Positions 17,093 to 26,861 are shown, counted from the first letter of the stretch. The stretch: 64,000 bases of DNA from CAVREM01 sp963728825 (GCA_963728825.1 CAVSLA010000005.1:124001-188000), one strand, 5' to 3'. Made by a program: numbers and translations. Notes: a model not told the origin generated them from the sequence alone.

Positions 17093-18039
17093 TTCACCAG
17101 GTACTTGAACACCGCTTGCAGGTTGTCGTCCGGCGAGGTGACTTCGTGAATGGCGCCGAGCTCGCCCGAGGCGGCAATCGTCGGTCAGCCGCGCGTAGAA
17201 CGCGTCCGGCCGGGCGGTCTGGACGACCAGCGCGCCGCTTTCGAATTTCAGGCTGAGCACGTGATCGTCGGCGAGCAGCGCGCGGGCGAGCGCGCGCGTT
17301 TCGTCAGCCTTCACGTGCACGGTGTGCGGATGTTCGTCGATGAGATCGCGGATCTGGTGCACGTTGCCTTCGGCCAGAATCCGGCCCTGGTTGATCAGCA
17401 GGATGTTCGAGGTCATCGACTCGATCTCGTGAAGGATGTGGCTCGACACGATGACACTGCGGCCCGCGCGGCCCCACTCCTTGATCAGCCGGATGGTCTT
17501 GCGGCGTGCGATCGGATCCATTCCCGCCAGCGGCTCGTCGAGAATCAGCAGTTCGGGCTCGTGGGCAAGCGCCTGCGCCAGTCTTGATCCGCTGTCGCAT
17601 GCCTTTGCTGTAGGCGCCAATCTTCTTGTCTGCGGCGTCGGTGAGGTCCACGGTCTCGAGCGCCTGCTGTGCCATGGCGACGACCGCGTCCTCGCCCACG
17701 CCGTTCAACCGCACCAGGGCCGCCACCCATTCGCGACCGGTCATGCGCTCGTAGAAGGCGTCCTGTTCCGGACAGAAGCCGATCCGGCGGTAGAGCGCCG
17801 GGATTCCTCCAGATCGGCTCGCCAAGCACCCGGATGGCCCCCTTGCTCGGTTTCAGCTGCCCGGTAATCAGCTTCATGAACGTCGACTTGCCGGCACCGT
17901 TCGGTCCGAGCAGCCCGGTAATGCCGGGCGCGACCTGCAGGGTGACGTCGTTCAGGCCGATGACCTGCCCGTACCATTTCGAGACGTGATCGGCGGCTGA
18001 CGACCACGGGGGGACCTCGCGAGTCGGCTGGCTCCTCAC
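17089..18039 (-). CDS. ABC transporter ATP-binding protein, multiply frameshifted
   Basis: Reading across three frames recovers a full ATPase: HVSKWYGQVIGLNDVTL and Walker A GPNGAGKST in the first frame, then RIGFCPEQDAFYERMTGREW (Q-loop) and YSKGMRQRIK (signature, normally LSGGQ-like) in the second, then ELLILDEPLAGMDP (Walker B) and SSHILHEIE (H-loop) in the third, with the C-terminal tail (LGAIHEVTSPDDNLQAVF) in another. Frame changes lie near 17820, 17590 and 17170. All catalytic motifs are present, so I treat it as one working gene with sequence errors. GTG 18039 overlaps the stop of the upstream permease. Confidence 0.82.
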
Positions 18040-18876
18040 GCCACGACCTCCACGCCTCGCACCCGCCGCTCGAGAATCACGGCGGACAGCGCGATCACGC
18101 CGCCAGAATCAACAGTGAGACCGGCCAGGGCGTGTCGTAGGCGGGGCGCATCCGGAAGATGAAGGCATTGACCTGGCTGAGGTTCGCGCCGAACGAGATC
18201 CACGACCAGCTGCTGTCGCGGGTGACCTGGTAGAGGACGCCGTACATCGCCTGGGTGAAGAAGATCACGCCCGCATAGAGCACGCCGACGTAGCGGCTGC
18301 TCTTCGACAACGAGGACAGCGCCAGCATCGCCGCCGAGACGGTCATCGTCTGAATGAAGGCGCTCAGCGTGATCGCCGGGAACAGAAACATGTTGTCGAC
18401 GAAGAAGCTGAAATTGCCGGCGAACATCACCTGCACGAGCAGCAGCACGATCGCCGGCACCCAGGTGACGAGCCAGCAGGAACACCAGGAGCACGGCCAG
18501 CTTGCCGAAGACGTATTCGATTCGCGACAGCGGCTTCGACAGGTAGATCTGCAGGGCATTGGCGCGGCGATCCGCTCGCGATCAGGCCCGAACCGGCGTA
18601 GACGGCGATAAAGAACACAAAGACGTTCTGCTGCGTGAGAAAGTCGCGGAACATCTCCGGGGTCGGGGCGAGAAATGCCGCCTGCGGCAGGTTGGCGGCG
18701 GCATAGATCTGCACTGCGCGGACGAAGAACGGCGTCCAGGCCAGCAGCATCAGCCCGAGAAACGTCCGCTTCCGCAACATCGTCCGCACGCCGGCCGCGG
18801 CGATCACCGCCCACGCCCGCCCGTGCGGCGCCCGCTCGCCGCCGTATCGCCGATAACCCTGATCGTGAATCGGCAT
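18036..18876 (-). CDS. ABC transporter permease, frameshifted
   Basis: N-terminal MPIHDQGYRRYGGERAPHG, then membrane segments including FLGLMLLAWTPFFVRAVQIY, VFVFFIAVYAGSGLIA, ALQIYLSKPLSRIEYVFGK, VPAIVLLLVQVMFAG and VSAAMLALSSLSKSSRYVG. The order matches permeases of the ABC-2 superfamily. Frame changes at about 18575, 18478 and 18100. The final residues ILERRVRGVEVVA run to the stop 18036, which overlaps the next gene's GTG. With the ATPase at 18909-19846 it forms one of two tandem exporters. Confidence 0.78.
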
Positions 18877-18908
18877 AACGGATGGTCACCACAGAGGGCG
18901 CTGAGGAG

Positions 18909-19846
18909 TCACTGTTCTCCGATGGCGTGAGCAAACACGTCCTCGAGGGTCGGGCACGCTCGGCCGGAGATGCCGGACCTGCACGCCGGCGGCGGTGGCG
19001 AGTGTGAAGATGTCGCGTGGCGCCACCGTCGCCCGGCACGAACACCCGCATCACGTCCTCGTCGGTCTCGTGACAATCGAGTCCGGCGTCCCGTAACGGC
19101 TGCGAGAAACGGTTCGAGCCCGCCCGACGCCTTCACTCGGAGCTCGTAGACACGGCCGCGCGGTTGCTTCAGCGTGGCAATCGGCCCTTCGGCCGCCACG
19201 CGTCCTTTGTCCATCACCACCACGTGATCGCATGTGAACTCGACATCAGGCAGCAGGTGCGACGACACGATCACGTTGACATCCTTGCGATGCGCGAGAT
19301 CCCTGACCAGCGCGAGCATCTCGTCGCGGCCTTTGGGATCCATGCCGTTGGTCGGCTCGTCGAGAAACAGCAGATCGGGGTCGTGGACGAGCGCCTGTGC
19401 CAGCTTGATGCGCTGCTTCATGCCGGTCGAGTAGGTCTCGACATTGCGGTAGCGCGCTTCGCCCAGGCCGACATAGAACAGCACTTCGTGCGCGCGCTGC
19501 ATGGCATCGACGCGCGGTAGACCCGCCAGCTCGCCGCAGTAGGCGACGAACGACACGGCGTTCATCCCCGGGATGTGCGCGTCGCTTTCCGGCATGTAGC
19601 CGACCCGCGCCCGGATTTGCAGCGGCGAGGTCGGCGACGTCGTAGCCGAGGACGCGCATCCGGCCGCTGGTCGGCTTGACGAACCCGAGCAGCGCCTTGA
19701 TCATCGTGCTCTTGCCGGCGCCGTTCGGGCCGAGCAGACCCGACCGCCCCGGCCTCGAACCGCGCCGTGACGTCCTGCAGGGCCCGCTGCGCGCTGTAGA
19801 CGACGGTGACTCCCTCGAGCGTGATGACCGGGGCAGCGTCGGGCAT
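18909..19846 (-). CDS. ABC transporter ATP-binding protein, multiply frameshifted
   Basis: ITLEGVTVVYSAQRALQDVT, then Walker A (LLGPNGAGKST by joining frames near 19740, where one extra G seems to be present), VKPTSGRMRVLGYDVAD, then the signature region YSTGMKQRIKLAQALVHDPD, Walker B LLFLDEPTNGMDP and SSHLLPDVE. The C-terminal segment returns in a third frame (SVPTLEDVFAHAIGEQ). Four frame changes in all. Start ATG 19846 has no Shine-Dalgarno and lies 19 bases from an inverted heptamer array. Confidence 0.82.
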
Positions 19847-19865
19847 GTATCTGGATATACGGTAG

Positions 19866-19981
19866 TTCTACGTTCTACGTTCTACGTTCGACGTTCGTCG
19901 TTCGTCGTTCGTCGTTCGTCGTTCGTCGTCGTAATCGCTGCACCGAGAACGTAGAACGTAGAACGAAGAACGTCGGACGTC
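19866..19981. repeat. Empty inverted heptamer array
   Basis: Left arm 19866-19928: three TTCTACG, one TTCGACG and five TTCGTCG units, perfect period 7. Right arm 19947-19981: GAACGTA, GAACGTA, GAACGAA, GAACGTC, GGACGTC, the reverse complement of the left-arm type. An 18-base loop separates the arms, with no gene between them. The last unit contains the TGA stop (19980-19982) of the HD-domain gene. Confidence 0.9.
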
Positions 19982-20551
19982 AGAGCGAGCCGCGGAGGCC
20001 GAGTGCGTCGGCCCGTTCGCGCATGAACGCGATCACGTTGCCGATATGCGCGTCGAGCGGCAGACCGAGCAGCTCGGCGCCGGCTCGCAGGTCGTCCCGC
20101 TTGACCGCCGCGCGCAAAGGCCTTGTCCTTCATCCGCTTGACGACCGACGCGGCCTCCAGATCGAGGACGCTCTTGCTGGGCCGCACCAGCGACGCCGCG
20201 GTGACGAAGCCGGCCATCTCGTCGCACGCGAACAGCGTCTTTCTCGAGCTGGCTCTCCCGCGGCACGCCGCTGTAGTCGGCGTGCGACAGGATCGCCCGC
20301 GTCACCCACTCGGGATAGCCCTGCCCGCGCAGAATCTCGACGCCGCGGAACGGATGGTCCTCGGCGCTCGGCCAGCGCTCGTAGTCGAAGTCGTGAAGGA
20401 GCGCCACGATGCCCCAGCCGTCTTCGTCCTCGCCGAAACTTCGCGCGTAGCCGCGCACGGCCGCTTCGACGGCCAGCGCGTGCTTCAGCAGACTGTCGCT
20501 CTTCGTGTATTCGTTGAGCAGCTGCCAGGCGCCTCGCGAGTCGATCTCCAT
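19980..20551 (-). CDS. HD-domain phosphohydrolase, frameshifted
   Basis: Start ATG 20551 (MEIDSRGAWQLLNEY). His of LLKHALAVEAAVR and HD of VALLHDFDYERWP give the metal-binding HD motif; HPFRGVEILRGQGYP and LSHADY supply the later histidines. After a frame change near 20245 (AAA for an expected AA), the protein continues LFACDEMAGFVTAASLVRP and then, after a second change near 20115, RDDLRAGAELLGLPLDAHIG to its end. Resembles small HDIG hydrolases of unknown nucleotide or phosphate-ester substrate. Its stop codon lies in the repeat array. Confidence 0.8.
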
Positions 20552-20589
20552 GGGATTGTCAGCTTGTCTGGTCGCCTTCCGCCGGTACG

Positions 20590-21032
20590 TTAGAAGGCGT
20601 TTCGGCGACAGGGCAAGCGCTTTCCGAATGACCGCTGCCACGGCCGCCGTCGGTTCGTACGGGTCGAGGCGCTCGACCTCGACCCAGCAGGCGTCGGCAG
20701 CGTCGGAGCCGCACGCCAGCGCGCCTCCGCGTGAGGCGGCAGACGATAATCGATGATCACGTAGTGATACTCGACCCGGCCATCGCCGGCACGCTGGATG
20801 CGCTCGAGCACCTCGACCACCGGCCCGACCTCGACGTCGAGTCCGGTTTCCTCCGACCACCTCGCGGGCGAGCGCACCTCGAGCGTCTCCCCGAGCTCCA
20901 CGACGCCACCCGGCAGGCTCCACCGTCCCTGCAGCGGCGGCTGGCCCCGTTTCACCAGCAGCACGCGTCCCCGTCGAGAATCACGGCGCCGACGCTCACG
21001 ACCGGCTGCGCGGGATAAATCCTCAATCGCAA
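20590..21032 (-). CDS. NUDIX hydrolase, frameshifted
   Basis: NUDIX box recovered across frames: LPGGVVELGETLE, then an EVSEETGLDVEVGPV-like stretch after a frame change near 20880 (GX5EX7REUXEEXGU pattern). Preceding strand VSVGAVILDGD and LLVKRGQPPLQGRWSLP. Another frame change occurs near 20965 and one near 20735. Likely starts at TTG 21032 just inside the end of yjbQ. The C-terminus is uncertain: one frame stops at 20590, another reads on towards the HD gene. Function by family: cleavage of nucleoside diphosphate-X compounds; it may sanitise nucleotides. Confidence 0.75.
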
Positions 21033-21445
21033 CTGAATCCCAATCGACCTTGACCACGACGCGCTTCTGCCTCTCCGTCGAATTCGGCGTAGAAGATCTG
21101 CTCCCACGGTCCGAGATCGAGCTTGCCGGCGGTGATCGGCACCACACCTGATGACCCATGATCGTGCGCTTCAGGTGCGCGTCCGCGTTGTCTTCTCCGG
21201 TGTGATGATGGCGATAGTCGAGTCCGGCGGGCGCCAGCTTCTCGAGCCAGGTCTGAAAGTCCTGAATGAGACCTTCCTCCCAATCGTTCACGTACACGCC
21301 CGCCGTAATGTGCATCGCTGACACGAGCACCGTGCCGTCGCGTGACGCCGCTGGCCTCGACGATCGCCGCAACGTCGTCGGTGATGCGGACGAATTCCTG
21401 CCGCTGCTTGGTGTCGAACCACAGGTAGTCGGTATGGACCTTCAT
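21023..21445 (-). CDS. yjbQ: YjbQ/UPF0047 family protein, frameshifted
   Basis: VHTDYLWFDTKQRQEFVRIT at the N-terminus, then SAMHITAGVYVNDWEEGL, YRHHHTGEDNADAHLKRTIM and PITAGKLDLGPWEQIFYAEF, the conserved UPF0047 order. His residues of HITAG, RHHHTGEDNAD and H-L are the conserved ligands. Frame changes near 21345, 21145 and 21060. Family members have weak thiamine-phosphate synthase activity in E. coli, with the true role unsettled. ATG 21445 overlaps the tsaD stop (ATGA). Confidence 0.85.
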   Translation of the reverse strand: MKVHTDYLWFDTKQRQEFVRITDDVAAIVEASGVTRRHGARVSDAHYGGRVRERLGGRSHSGLSDLAREAGARRTRLSPSSHRRRQRGRAPEAHDHGSSGVVPITAGKLDLGPWEQIFYAEFDGEAEARRGQGRLGFSCD

Positions 21446-22510
21446 CGGATCTCACGACGAGCGGCAGCGACGCGTGCGCGTTCAGGTCGGACGGCGCCGT
21501 GACGCCGGCGCGGAACCGGCGCAAGCCGGCGGCGGCAATCATCGCCGCGTTGTCGGTCGACAGCTGCAGGCTCGGAACGAATGTCGGCATCTCGCGGGCG
21601 TCGCCGCGCGCTTTGCAGTTCCTCGCGGAGACGGCTGTTCGCCGACACGCCACCAGAAATTCCAATGCTCCGCGCTTGAAATCGCCGCGCCGCAGCGAAC
21701 GTTCGTCGAGCAGCGCGGTCACCACGATGCGCTGGAACGTGGCGCAGAGGTCGGCGACGTCGGTAGCGGACAGGCGGTCGAGGCCGCCGCGCTCGCTGAC
21801 GTGGCGAAGGACGGCCGTCTTCAGCCCGCTGAAACTGAAGTCGAGATCGCCCTTGAGGTGCGGCGCATTGCGGTCGGCATGGGTGAGCCGCGTCGTCGGC
21901 AGCGCAATCGCGCGATCGTTGCCGGTCCGCGCGAGTCGGTCGACGACGGGCCCGCCCGGATATCCGAGACCCAGAAGCTTGGCCACCTTGTCGTACGCCT
22001 CGCCCGCCGCATCGTCGCGCGTGCGGCTGAGCAGCTGGTATTCGCCGCCGCGCGGCACAAGATACAAGGCTGGTATGACCTCCCGACACGACCAGGACCA
22101 CGCCCGGCAAAGGCAGTTCGCCATTCTGCAGCACGAGCGACTCGATATGCCCGGCCAGATGGTGCACGGGCACCAGCGGCAGCCCGGCGGCCGCGCTGGC
22201 GGCCTTGGCGAACGAAAGCCGACCAGCAGCGATCCGACGAGGCCCGGCCCCTGTGTCACGGCGATCGCGCCGAGATCCCGCCAGGCGACGTTCGCGTCGG
22301 CCAGCGCCCGCTCGACGACGCCGCAGATGTCGCGAATGTGCTGGCGTGACGCCAGCTCGGGCACGACGCCTCCCCACTCCCGATGAATCGGCGACCTGCG
22401 ACGCGATGACGTTCGAACGGATCGCCCAGGGGCGAGAGGCCTCGCCGGTCTCCTCGACAACGGCCGCCGACGGTCTCGTCACATGAGGTTTCGATCCCGA
22501 GTATCAACAT
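21442..22510 (-). CDS. tsaD: tRNA N6-adenosine threonylcarbamoyltransferase, multiply frameshifted
   Basis: MLILGIETSCDET at the start 22510. Joining frames gives the substrate and metal motifs: VPELASRQHI, TQGPGLVGSLLVG, VHHLAGH (metal His), VVSGGHTSL, DKVAKLLGLGYPGGP, FSFSGLKTAV and GGVSANSRLRE. At least four frame changes (about 22450, 22215, 22085, 21640) in a gene that is essential or nearly so in most bacteria, so sequence error is the best explanation. Ends with ATGA overlap to yjbQ. Transfers threonylcarbamoyl to A37 of ANN-decoding tRNAs with TsaB, TsaC and TsaE. Confidence 0.9.
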
Positions 22511-23564
22511 CGGCGCCGGACGGCTCGCGAACGCCGTTCTGAGCGACTCGATGTACGGCGCACGGAAGATGCCGCGCTCGGTGATGATGCCGGCGATGAG
22601 CTGATGCGGTGTCACGTCGAAGGCCGGATTCCAGACGTGGGCGCCGGCGGGTGCGACCTGGGCGCCGGCCACGTGCGTGACCTCCTTGGCGTGCCCGCTC
22701 CTCGATCGGAATATGCGTCGCCGTCGGGAGTGCCGAGGTCGATCGTCGACAGCGGCGCGGCGACATAGAACGGGATGTCGTGCTCCCGGGCCAGCAGCGC
22801 CACGCCGTAGGTGCCGATCTTGTTCGCCGTGTCGCCGTTCGCCGCAATCCGGTCGGCGCCGACGACGACGAAGTTGACGCGGCCCTGGCGCATCAGCGCA
22901 CCGGCCATGTTGTCGGTGATCACGGTCGTGTCGATCTTGTCGCGCACCAGCTCCCACGCGGTGAGGCGCGCGCCCTGAAGAAAAGGGCGGGTCTCGTCGG
23001 CAAACACCGCGACCTGCTTGCCGGCTTCGACCGCGCCACGAATGACGCCGAGCGCCGTGCCGTAGCCGGCGGTGGCCAGCGCGCCAGCGTTGCAATGCGT
23101 GAGAATCCGCGCGTCCGCCGGCACCACGTCCGCGCCGAAGGCCCCGATCGCGCGGCAGCTGGCGACGTCCTCGTCGTGGATCGCCTGTGCTTCGCGATCG
23201 AGCCGATCCTTGATTTGATCGACCGATTCGCCGGCCTGGGCGGCGGCGGCGAAGGCTCGCTTCATCCGCTCGATCGCCCAGAACAGATTGACGGCGGTCG
23301 GCCGTGTCGCCGCCATCAGCTCGCAGTTCTTGTAGAACTCGGCGGCAACTTCTGCGTGCCGGTGGCCTTGCTGCTGCGCATGCCGAGCGCGATGCCCATC
23401 GCCGCCGCGACACCGATCGCCGGCGCCCCGCGGATGACCATCGTCTTGATCGCCCGGGCCACTTCCTGCGCCGTCTTGCAGCGGACGTAGACCTCCTGCG
23501 CCGGCAGCTTGCGCTGATCGATCATCACGACGGCGTCGGCTTCTCGAGCGATGGTGGGCAGCAT
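22504..23564 (-). CDS. mtnA: S-methyl-5-thioribose-1-phosphate isomerase, frameshifted
   Basis: Starts at ATG 23564 (MLPTIAREADAVVMIDQRKL) with VIRGAPAIGVAAAMG; the second frame gives MAATRPTAVNLFWAIERM, catalytic Cys in THCNAGALATAG and Asp in VGADRIAANGDTANKIGTY; a third frame gives VWNPAFDVTPHQLIAGIITE near the end. Frame changes near 23335 and 22695. In the last frame no stop separates it from tsaD; the stop used is probably the TGA at 22504-22506, overlapping the tsaD start. Methionine salvage enzyme converting methylthioribose-1-P to methylthioribulose-1-P. Confidence 0.9.
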
Positions 23565-23593
23565 CGCGATTGGGCAGATCCTACGATCAGAAA

Positions 23594-23614
23594 TTGGGAA
23601 TTAGGAATTAGGAA
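23594..23614. repeat. Left heptamer array of four-helix-bundle element 2
   Basis: Three heptamers TTGGGAA, TTAGGAA, TTAGGAA in perfect period 7. It is the inverted partner of the array at 24181-24222. The TAA stop (23601-23603, minus strand) of the four-helix-bundle gene lies inside it, so the protein's last residues (IPNS) are repeat-encoded. Thirty bases upstream of the mtnA start. Confidence 0.8.
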
Positions 23615-24033
23615 TGCGTGCAGCCACGACGTCGACGACGGCGGCACCAAGCCCGGCGTTCTGGCGCGTGTTCCGGACGATCGCTGTGAGAATTGACACG
23701 ATTTGATTGGCTTCGTCGATAAGCGGCGGCCAAAGCTCGGCAGGTCCGATGCCGGACCGGCAACATACCTTGAGCCTCACATGCGACTCGCGAGCCTCCT
23801 TCAGCGCGATGCAGCACTTCGAGACGAAGTCGCGCTTGCTTTCAGCCGCACGAGCTTCTTCGAGCATAGCCGGGGATGGAGGTGGCGAGCGCCCACCAGC
23901 TGCGCCGTCATCAGGCGGCCCAGTCCTCCGGCGTCGTAGAGCCTTTGCAAAACTCAACGACCAGGCACGCAAATTCAAACGTTCTGTCGCGAATATCCTG
24001 ACCATCTTCGTACGCTGGAAGCCACTCAGACAC
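23601..24033 (-). CDS. Four-helix-bundle protein (S23/IVP family), frameshifted
   Basis: Likely start GTG 24033: VSEWLPAYEDGQDIRDRTF, EFACLVVEFCKG, then after a frame change near 23937 LYDAGGLGRLMTAQLVG, and after another near 23890 MLEEARAAESKRDFVSKC, LKEARESHVRLKVC and IDEANQIVSILTAIVRNTRQ. The NLEEARAAxSxxDF and ARES-LR helices are typical of the family variant found as stand-alone genes in many environmental bacteria. Same strand as the surrounding operon. It belongs to the same broad family as the gene at 11669 but a different subtype. Function unknown; RNA or DNA binding inferred from family. Confidence 0.8.
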
Positions 24034-24180
24034 GGATTCTCTACGAGCACACGACGTGCCGGACAGGAAGGTGCGCGATCATTGGAGAATTCGTAGGCCC
24101 GCACCACTTCGCCTGCAGATTCTGACAGTCCTCGGCCCACCATGCATTGCAGAATCATCAATCTGAATTCTGATCGTTCA

Positions 24181-24222
24181 TTCTTTATTCCTAATTCCTA
24201 ATTCCTAATTACCGATTCCTTC
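24181..24222. repeat. Right heptamer array of four-helix-bundle element 2
   Basis: Six heptamers in register: TTCTTTA, TTCCTAA three times, TTACCGA and a last TTCCTTC that overlaps the cdd stop codon (TGA, 24221-24223 on the minus strand). It is the reverse complement of the left array's TTAGGAA. The 187 bases between the array and the four-helix-bundle start contain no other gene I can support. Confidence 0.8.
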
Positions 24223-24628
24223 ACAACAACCGCGCGTCGAACGGCAGCGGCAGCAGATCTTTCAGTTGATGCCGGCCGGTGTCCGCCGCGAGGTTGGCGA
24301 GGACGATCTCGCAGATCGCCGGCGAACTCCCACAGGATCTGCCGGCAGGCGCCGCACGGCGGCGTCGGCGCTTCGGTGTCGGCGACGATCGCGATGCTCG
24401 TGAAGGTGCGGTGGCCTTCGGACAGCGCCTTGAACATCGCGACGCGCTCGGCGCAGATCGTCAGGCCGTAGGTCGCGTTCTCGATATTGCAGCCGGTGAT
24501 GATCGCGCCGGCGGCGGCTTCGAGCGCGGCGCCGACCTTGAACGTCGAGAAGGCGCGACCGCGCGTTCGCGCGCGGCGCGGGCGGCAGCGACCAGCGACG
24601 CGATCCGTTGATCGTCAGAGGCGCTCAA
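24221..24628 (-). CDS. cdd: Cytidine deaminase, frameshifted
   Basis: Probable TTG start 24628 inside the end of the purine phosphorylase gene. Reads ASDDQRIASLVAAARAARER, then after a frame change KVGAALEAAAGAIITGCNIE and CAERVAMFKA (Cys-Ala-Glu zinc and catalytic motif), then PCGACRQILWEF (PCxxC zinc ligands). A further change near 24300 leads to IVLANLAADTGRHQLKDLLP and the end DARLL. Deaminates cytidine/deoxycytidine in pyrimidine salvage, fitting the two upstream nucleoside phosphorylases. Confidence 0.9.
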
Positions 24629-25476
24629 CAATGCCTTCCAGCAGCGCGGCGAACTGTCCCCGGACGCGGCGCGTCGTCTCGAGGACTTCGCGTGATCGAG
24701 CGGTTCCGGCAGGACACCCGCCGCCATGTTGCTGATGCACGAGATGCCGAGCACCTCGACGCCCATGTGCCGCGCCACGATGGCTTCCGGAACCGTCGAC
24801 ATGCCGACGGCGTCAGCGCCGATCGCCCGAAGATACCGGATCTCGGCCGGCGTTTCGTAACTCGGTCCTTTGAGCGCCGCATAGACGCCGTGCTGAAGCG
24901 TCACGCCGACGGCGGCGCCCGCTTCGTCGGCCACCGTCCGCAACCGCCGCGAATACACCTCGGTCATGTCTGGAAACCGCGGGCCGAACCGCTCGTCGTT
25001 CGGGCCGACCAGCGGGTTGTCGCCCATCAGGTTGATGTGATCGTCGATCACCATCAGCGCGCCCTGTGAGAACCCGGTATTCACGCCGCCAGCGGCGTTG
25101 GTGAGGATCAGCGTCTTCACGCCCAGCACGCCGAGCACGCGGATCCCGAACGTCACCGTGGCCAGCTGTGCCCTTCGTAGGCATGCGAACGTCCGGCCAG
25201 CGCCGCAACGCCACGCCCCCGCAGCGTCCCGATCACCAGCCGGCCTGCGTGGCCGATGACGTTCGAAACCGGCCAGTGCGTGATGCTGCCGTACGGCGTT
25301 GATACCGCGCCGGTGAGGGTGTCCGCGAAGGTTCCGAGGCCGGAGCCGAGGACGATGGCGATCTGCGGAATCACCGTCACCAGGCGTCGAATCGTCCCGG
25401 CCGCCTCTTCGACCTGCTCGAACGATGGAGTCACAGGAGCATCCACTGGACGCTCGTCGATCCGTTGTTCTCTCAT
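24615..25476 (-). CDS. Purine-nucleoside phosphorylase (PunA type), frameshifted
   Basis: IAIVLGSGLGTFADTL, HAGRLVIGTLRGRGVAAL and GRSHAYEGH in the first frame; after a change near 25165, VRVLGVLGVKTLILTNAAGG, INLMGDNPLVGPNDERFG, YAALKGPSYETPAEI and IGADAVGMSTVPEAIVARHM in the second, which are the phosphate-, base- and ribose-binding segments of trimeric PNPs. Last residues QFAALLEGIVERL end at 24615 after a second change near 24690. ATG 25476 overlaps the stop of the pyrimidine phosphorylase (ATGA). Could also handle methylthioadenosine, feeding mtnA, but sequence alone does not show this. Confidence 0.88.
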
Positions 25477-26779
25477 GAGATGTGCGCGAGGATCTGGGGT
25501 TGCTCCGCCGGAGGCGAGTCCTCGATGACGATCGCGCGCTCCGCAAGCGGCCGGGCCGCGTCCCGCCGGGCGATTGTACGGTACTGCAGTTCGAGCAGCG
25601 CATCACCCGCGTTCACGAGCGCGCCGACACCCGCACGTAAAATGATTCCGGCGGCCGGATCGACGTCGTCTTCAACGCGGTCGCGGCCTGCACCGAGCAG
25701 CACGGAGGCGCGGCCGACGAGCTCGGCATCGATGCGGGCCAGATAGCCGCTGCGGGCCGCGCGAACGACATCTTGCTCGGGTGCGTGCGGCAGGCAGCGG
25801 TAGTCGTCCGCGACTCGGGGATCGCCACCCTGCGTCTCCACGATGCGGCGGAACCGTTCGAGACCCGCTCCCGAAGCGAGCGCGGCGCGCACTTTCGTCA
25901 CGGCCTCGGCGTCGCCGGCCGCCAGCCCGCCGAGGACGAGCATGCGGGCCGCCAGCGCAATCGAGATCTCCGCGAGATCGACCGGGCCGCCGCCCTTCAG
26001 GACCTCGATCGATTCGATGACCTCGACTGCGTTCCCAACGGCTCGTCCGAGCGGTCGATCCATCCGGGTAATCATCGCTTCGGTCCGGACGCCGGACGCC
26101 TGGCCGATGGCGACGAGCGACTCGGCGAGCAGCCGCGAGTCGGCTTCAGTTTTCATGAACGCGCCACTGCCCGTTTTGACGTCGAGCACGAGCGCATCGA
26201 TCCCTTCGGCGATCTTCTTGCTCATGATCGACGCGCTGATGAGCGGGATGCTCTCGACGGTGCCGGTCACGTCGCGCAGCGCGTACAGCTTGCGATCGGC
26301 GGGGGCAATTTCGGCGGTCTGGCCGATCATCGCGCAACCCGTCGCGCGAAGCGCGGCCTTCATCTCGGCGAGCGACAGGTGCACGCGGAATCCGGGAATC
26401 GACTCGAGCTTGTCGAGGGTCCCGCCGGTATGGCCGAGGCCGCGCCCCGACATCATCGGCACCGACGACGCCGCACGCTGCCGCCAGCGGCGCCAGGATG
26501 AGCGACGTCTTGTCGCCGACACCGCCTGTGCTGTGCTTGTCGACCTTCACGCCGGGAATGTCTGAGAGGTCGACGCGGAGCCCCGGAGTTGACCATCGCA
26601 TCGGTCAGGTGTGCGGTCTCGTCACGCGACATCCCCCGCAGCAGGATGGCCATCAGCAGCGCGGATGTCTGATAATCCGGCAGGGAGCCGTCGGTCACGG
26701 ACTGGACGAAGAAGCGGATCTCGTCCGGATCGAGAGCGCCCCCGTCCCGTTTTTTGATGATGACGTCGACCGCGCGCAC
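25473..26779 (-). CDS. deoA: Thymidine/pyrimidine-nucleoside phosphorylase, frameshifted
   Basis: From GTG 26779: VDVIIKKRDGGALDPDEIRF and LLRGMSRDETAHLTDAMV; then, after frame changes near 26590 and 26475, the family signature VKVDKHSTGGVGDKTSL and MMSGRGLGHTGGTLDKLES. The remainder (LYALRDVTGTVESIPLI, SKKIAEGIDALVLDVKTGSG) is in one frame to 25473. Splits thymidine/uridine with phosphate. First gene of the minus-strand salvage run; divergent from the HEAT-repeat gene. Confidence 0.92.
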
Positions 26780-26861
26780 GGGGCTGAAGTATATAGCCCC
26801 GGGGCTCCGGCCCCGGCTCCGAAGCCACGACGCCCGAGTCGCGATGAGATAATTCCCCCCA

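Noticed and set aside
18885..18905. CACAGAGGGCGCTGAGG as a further repeat array
   Set aside because: Only two loose copies with spacing 9; not distinguishable from chance.
19866..24222. CRISPR arrays
   Set aside because: Repeats are 7-8 bases with no spacers and no cas genes; they are simple tandem arrays.
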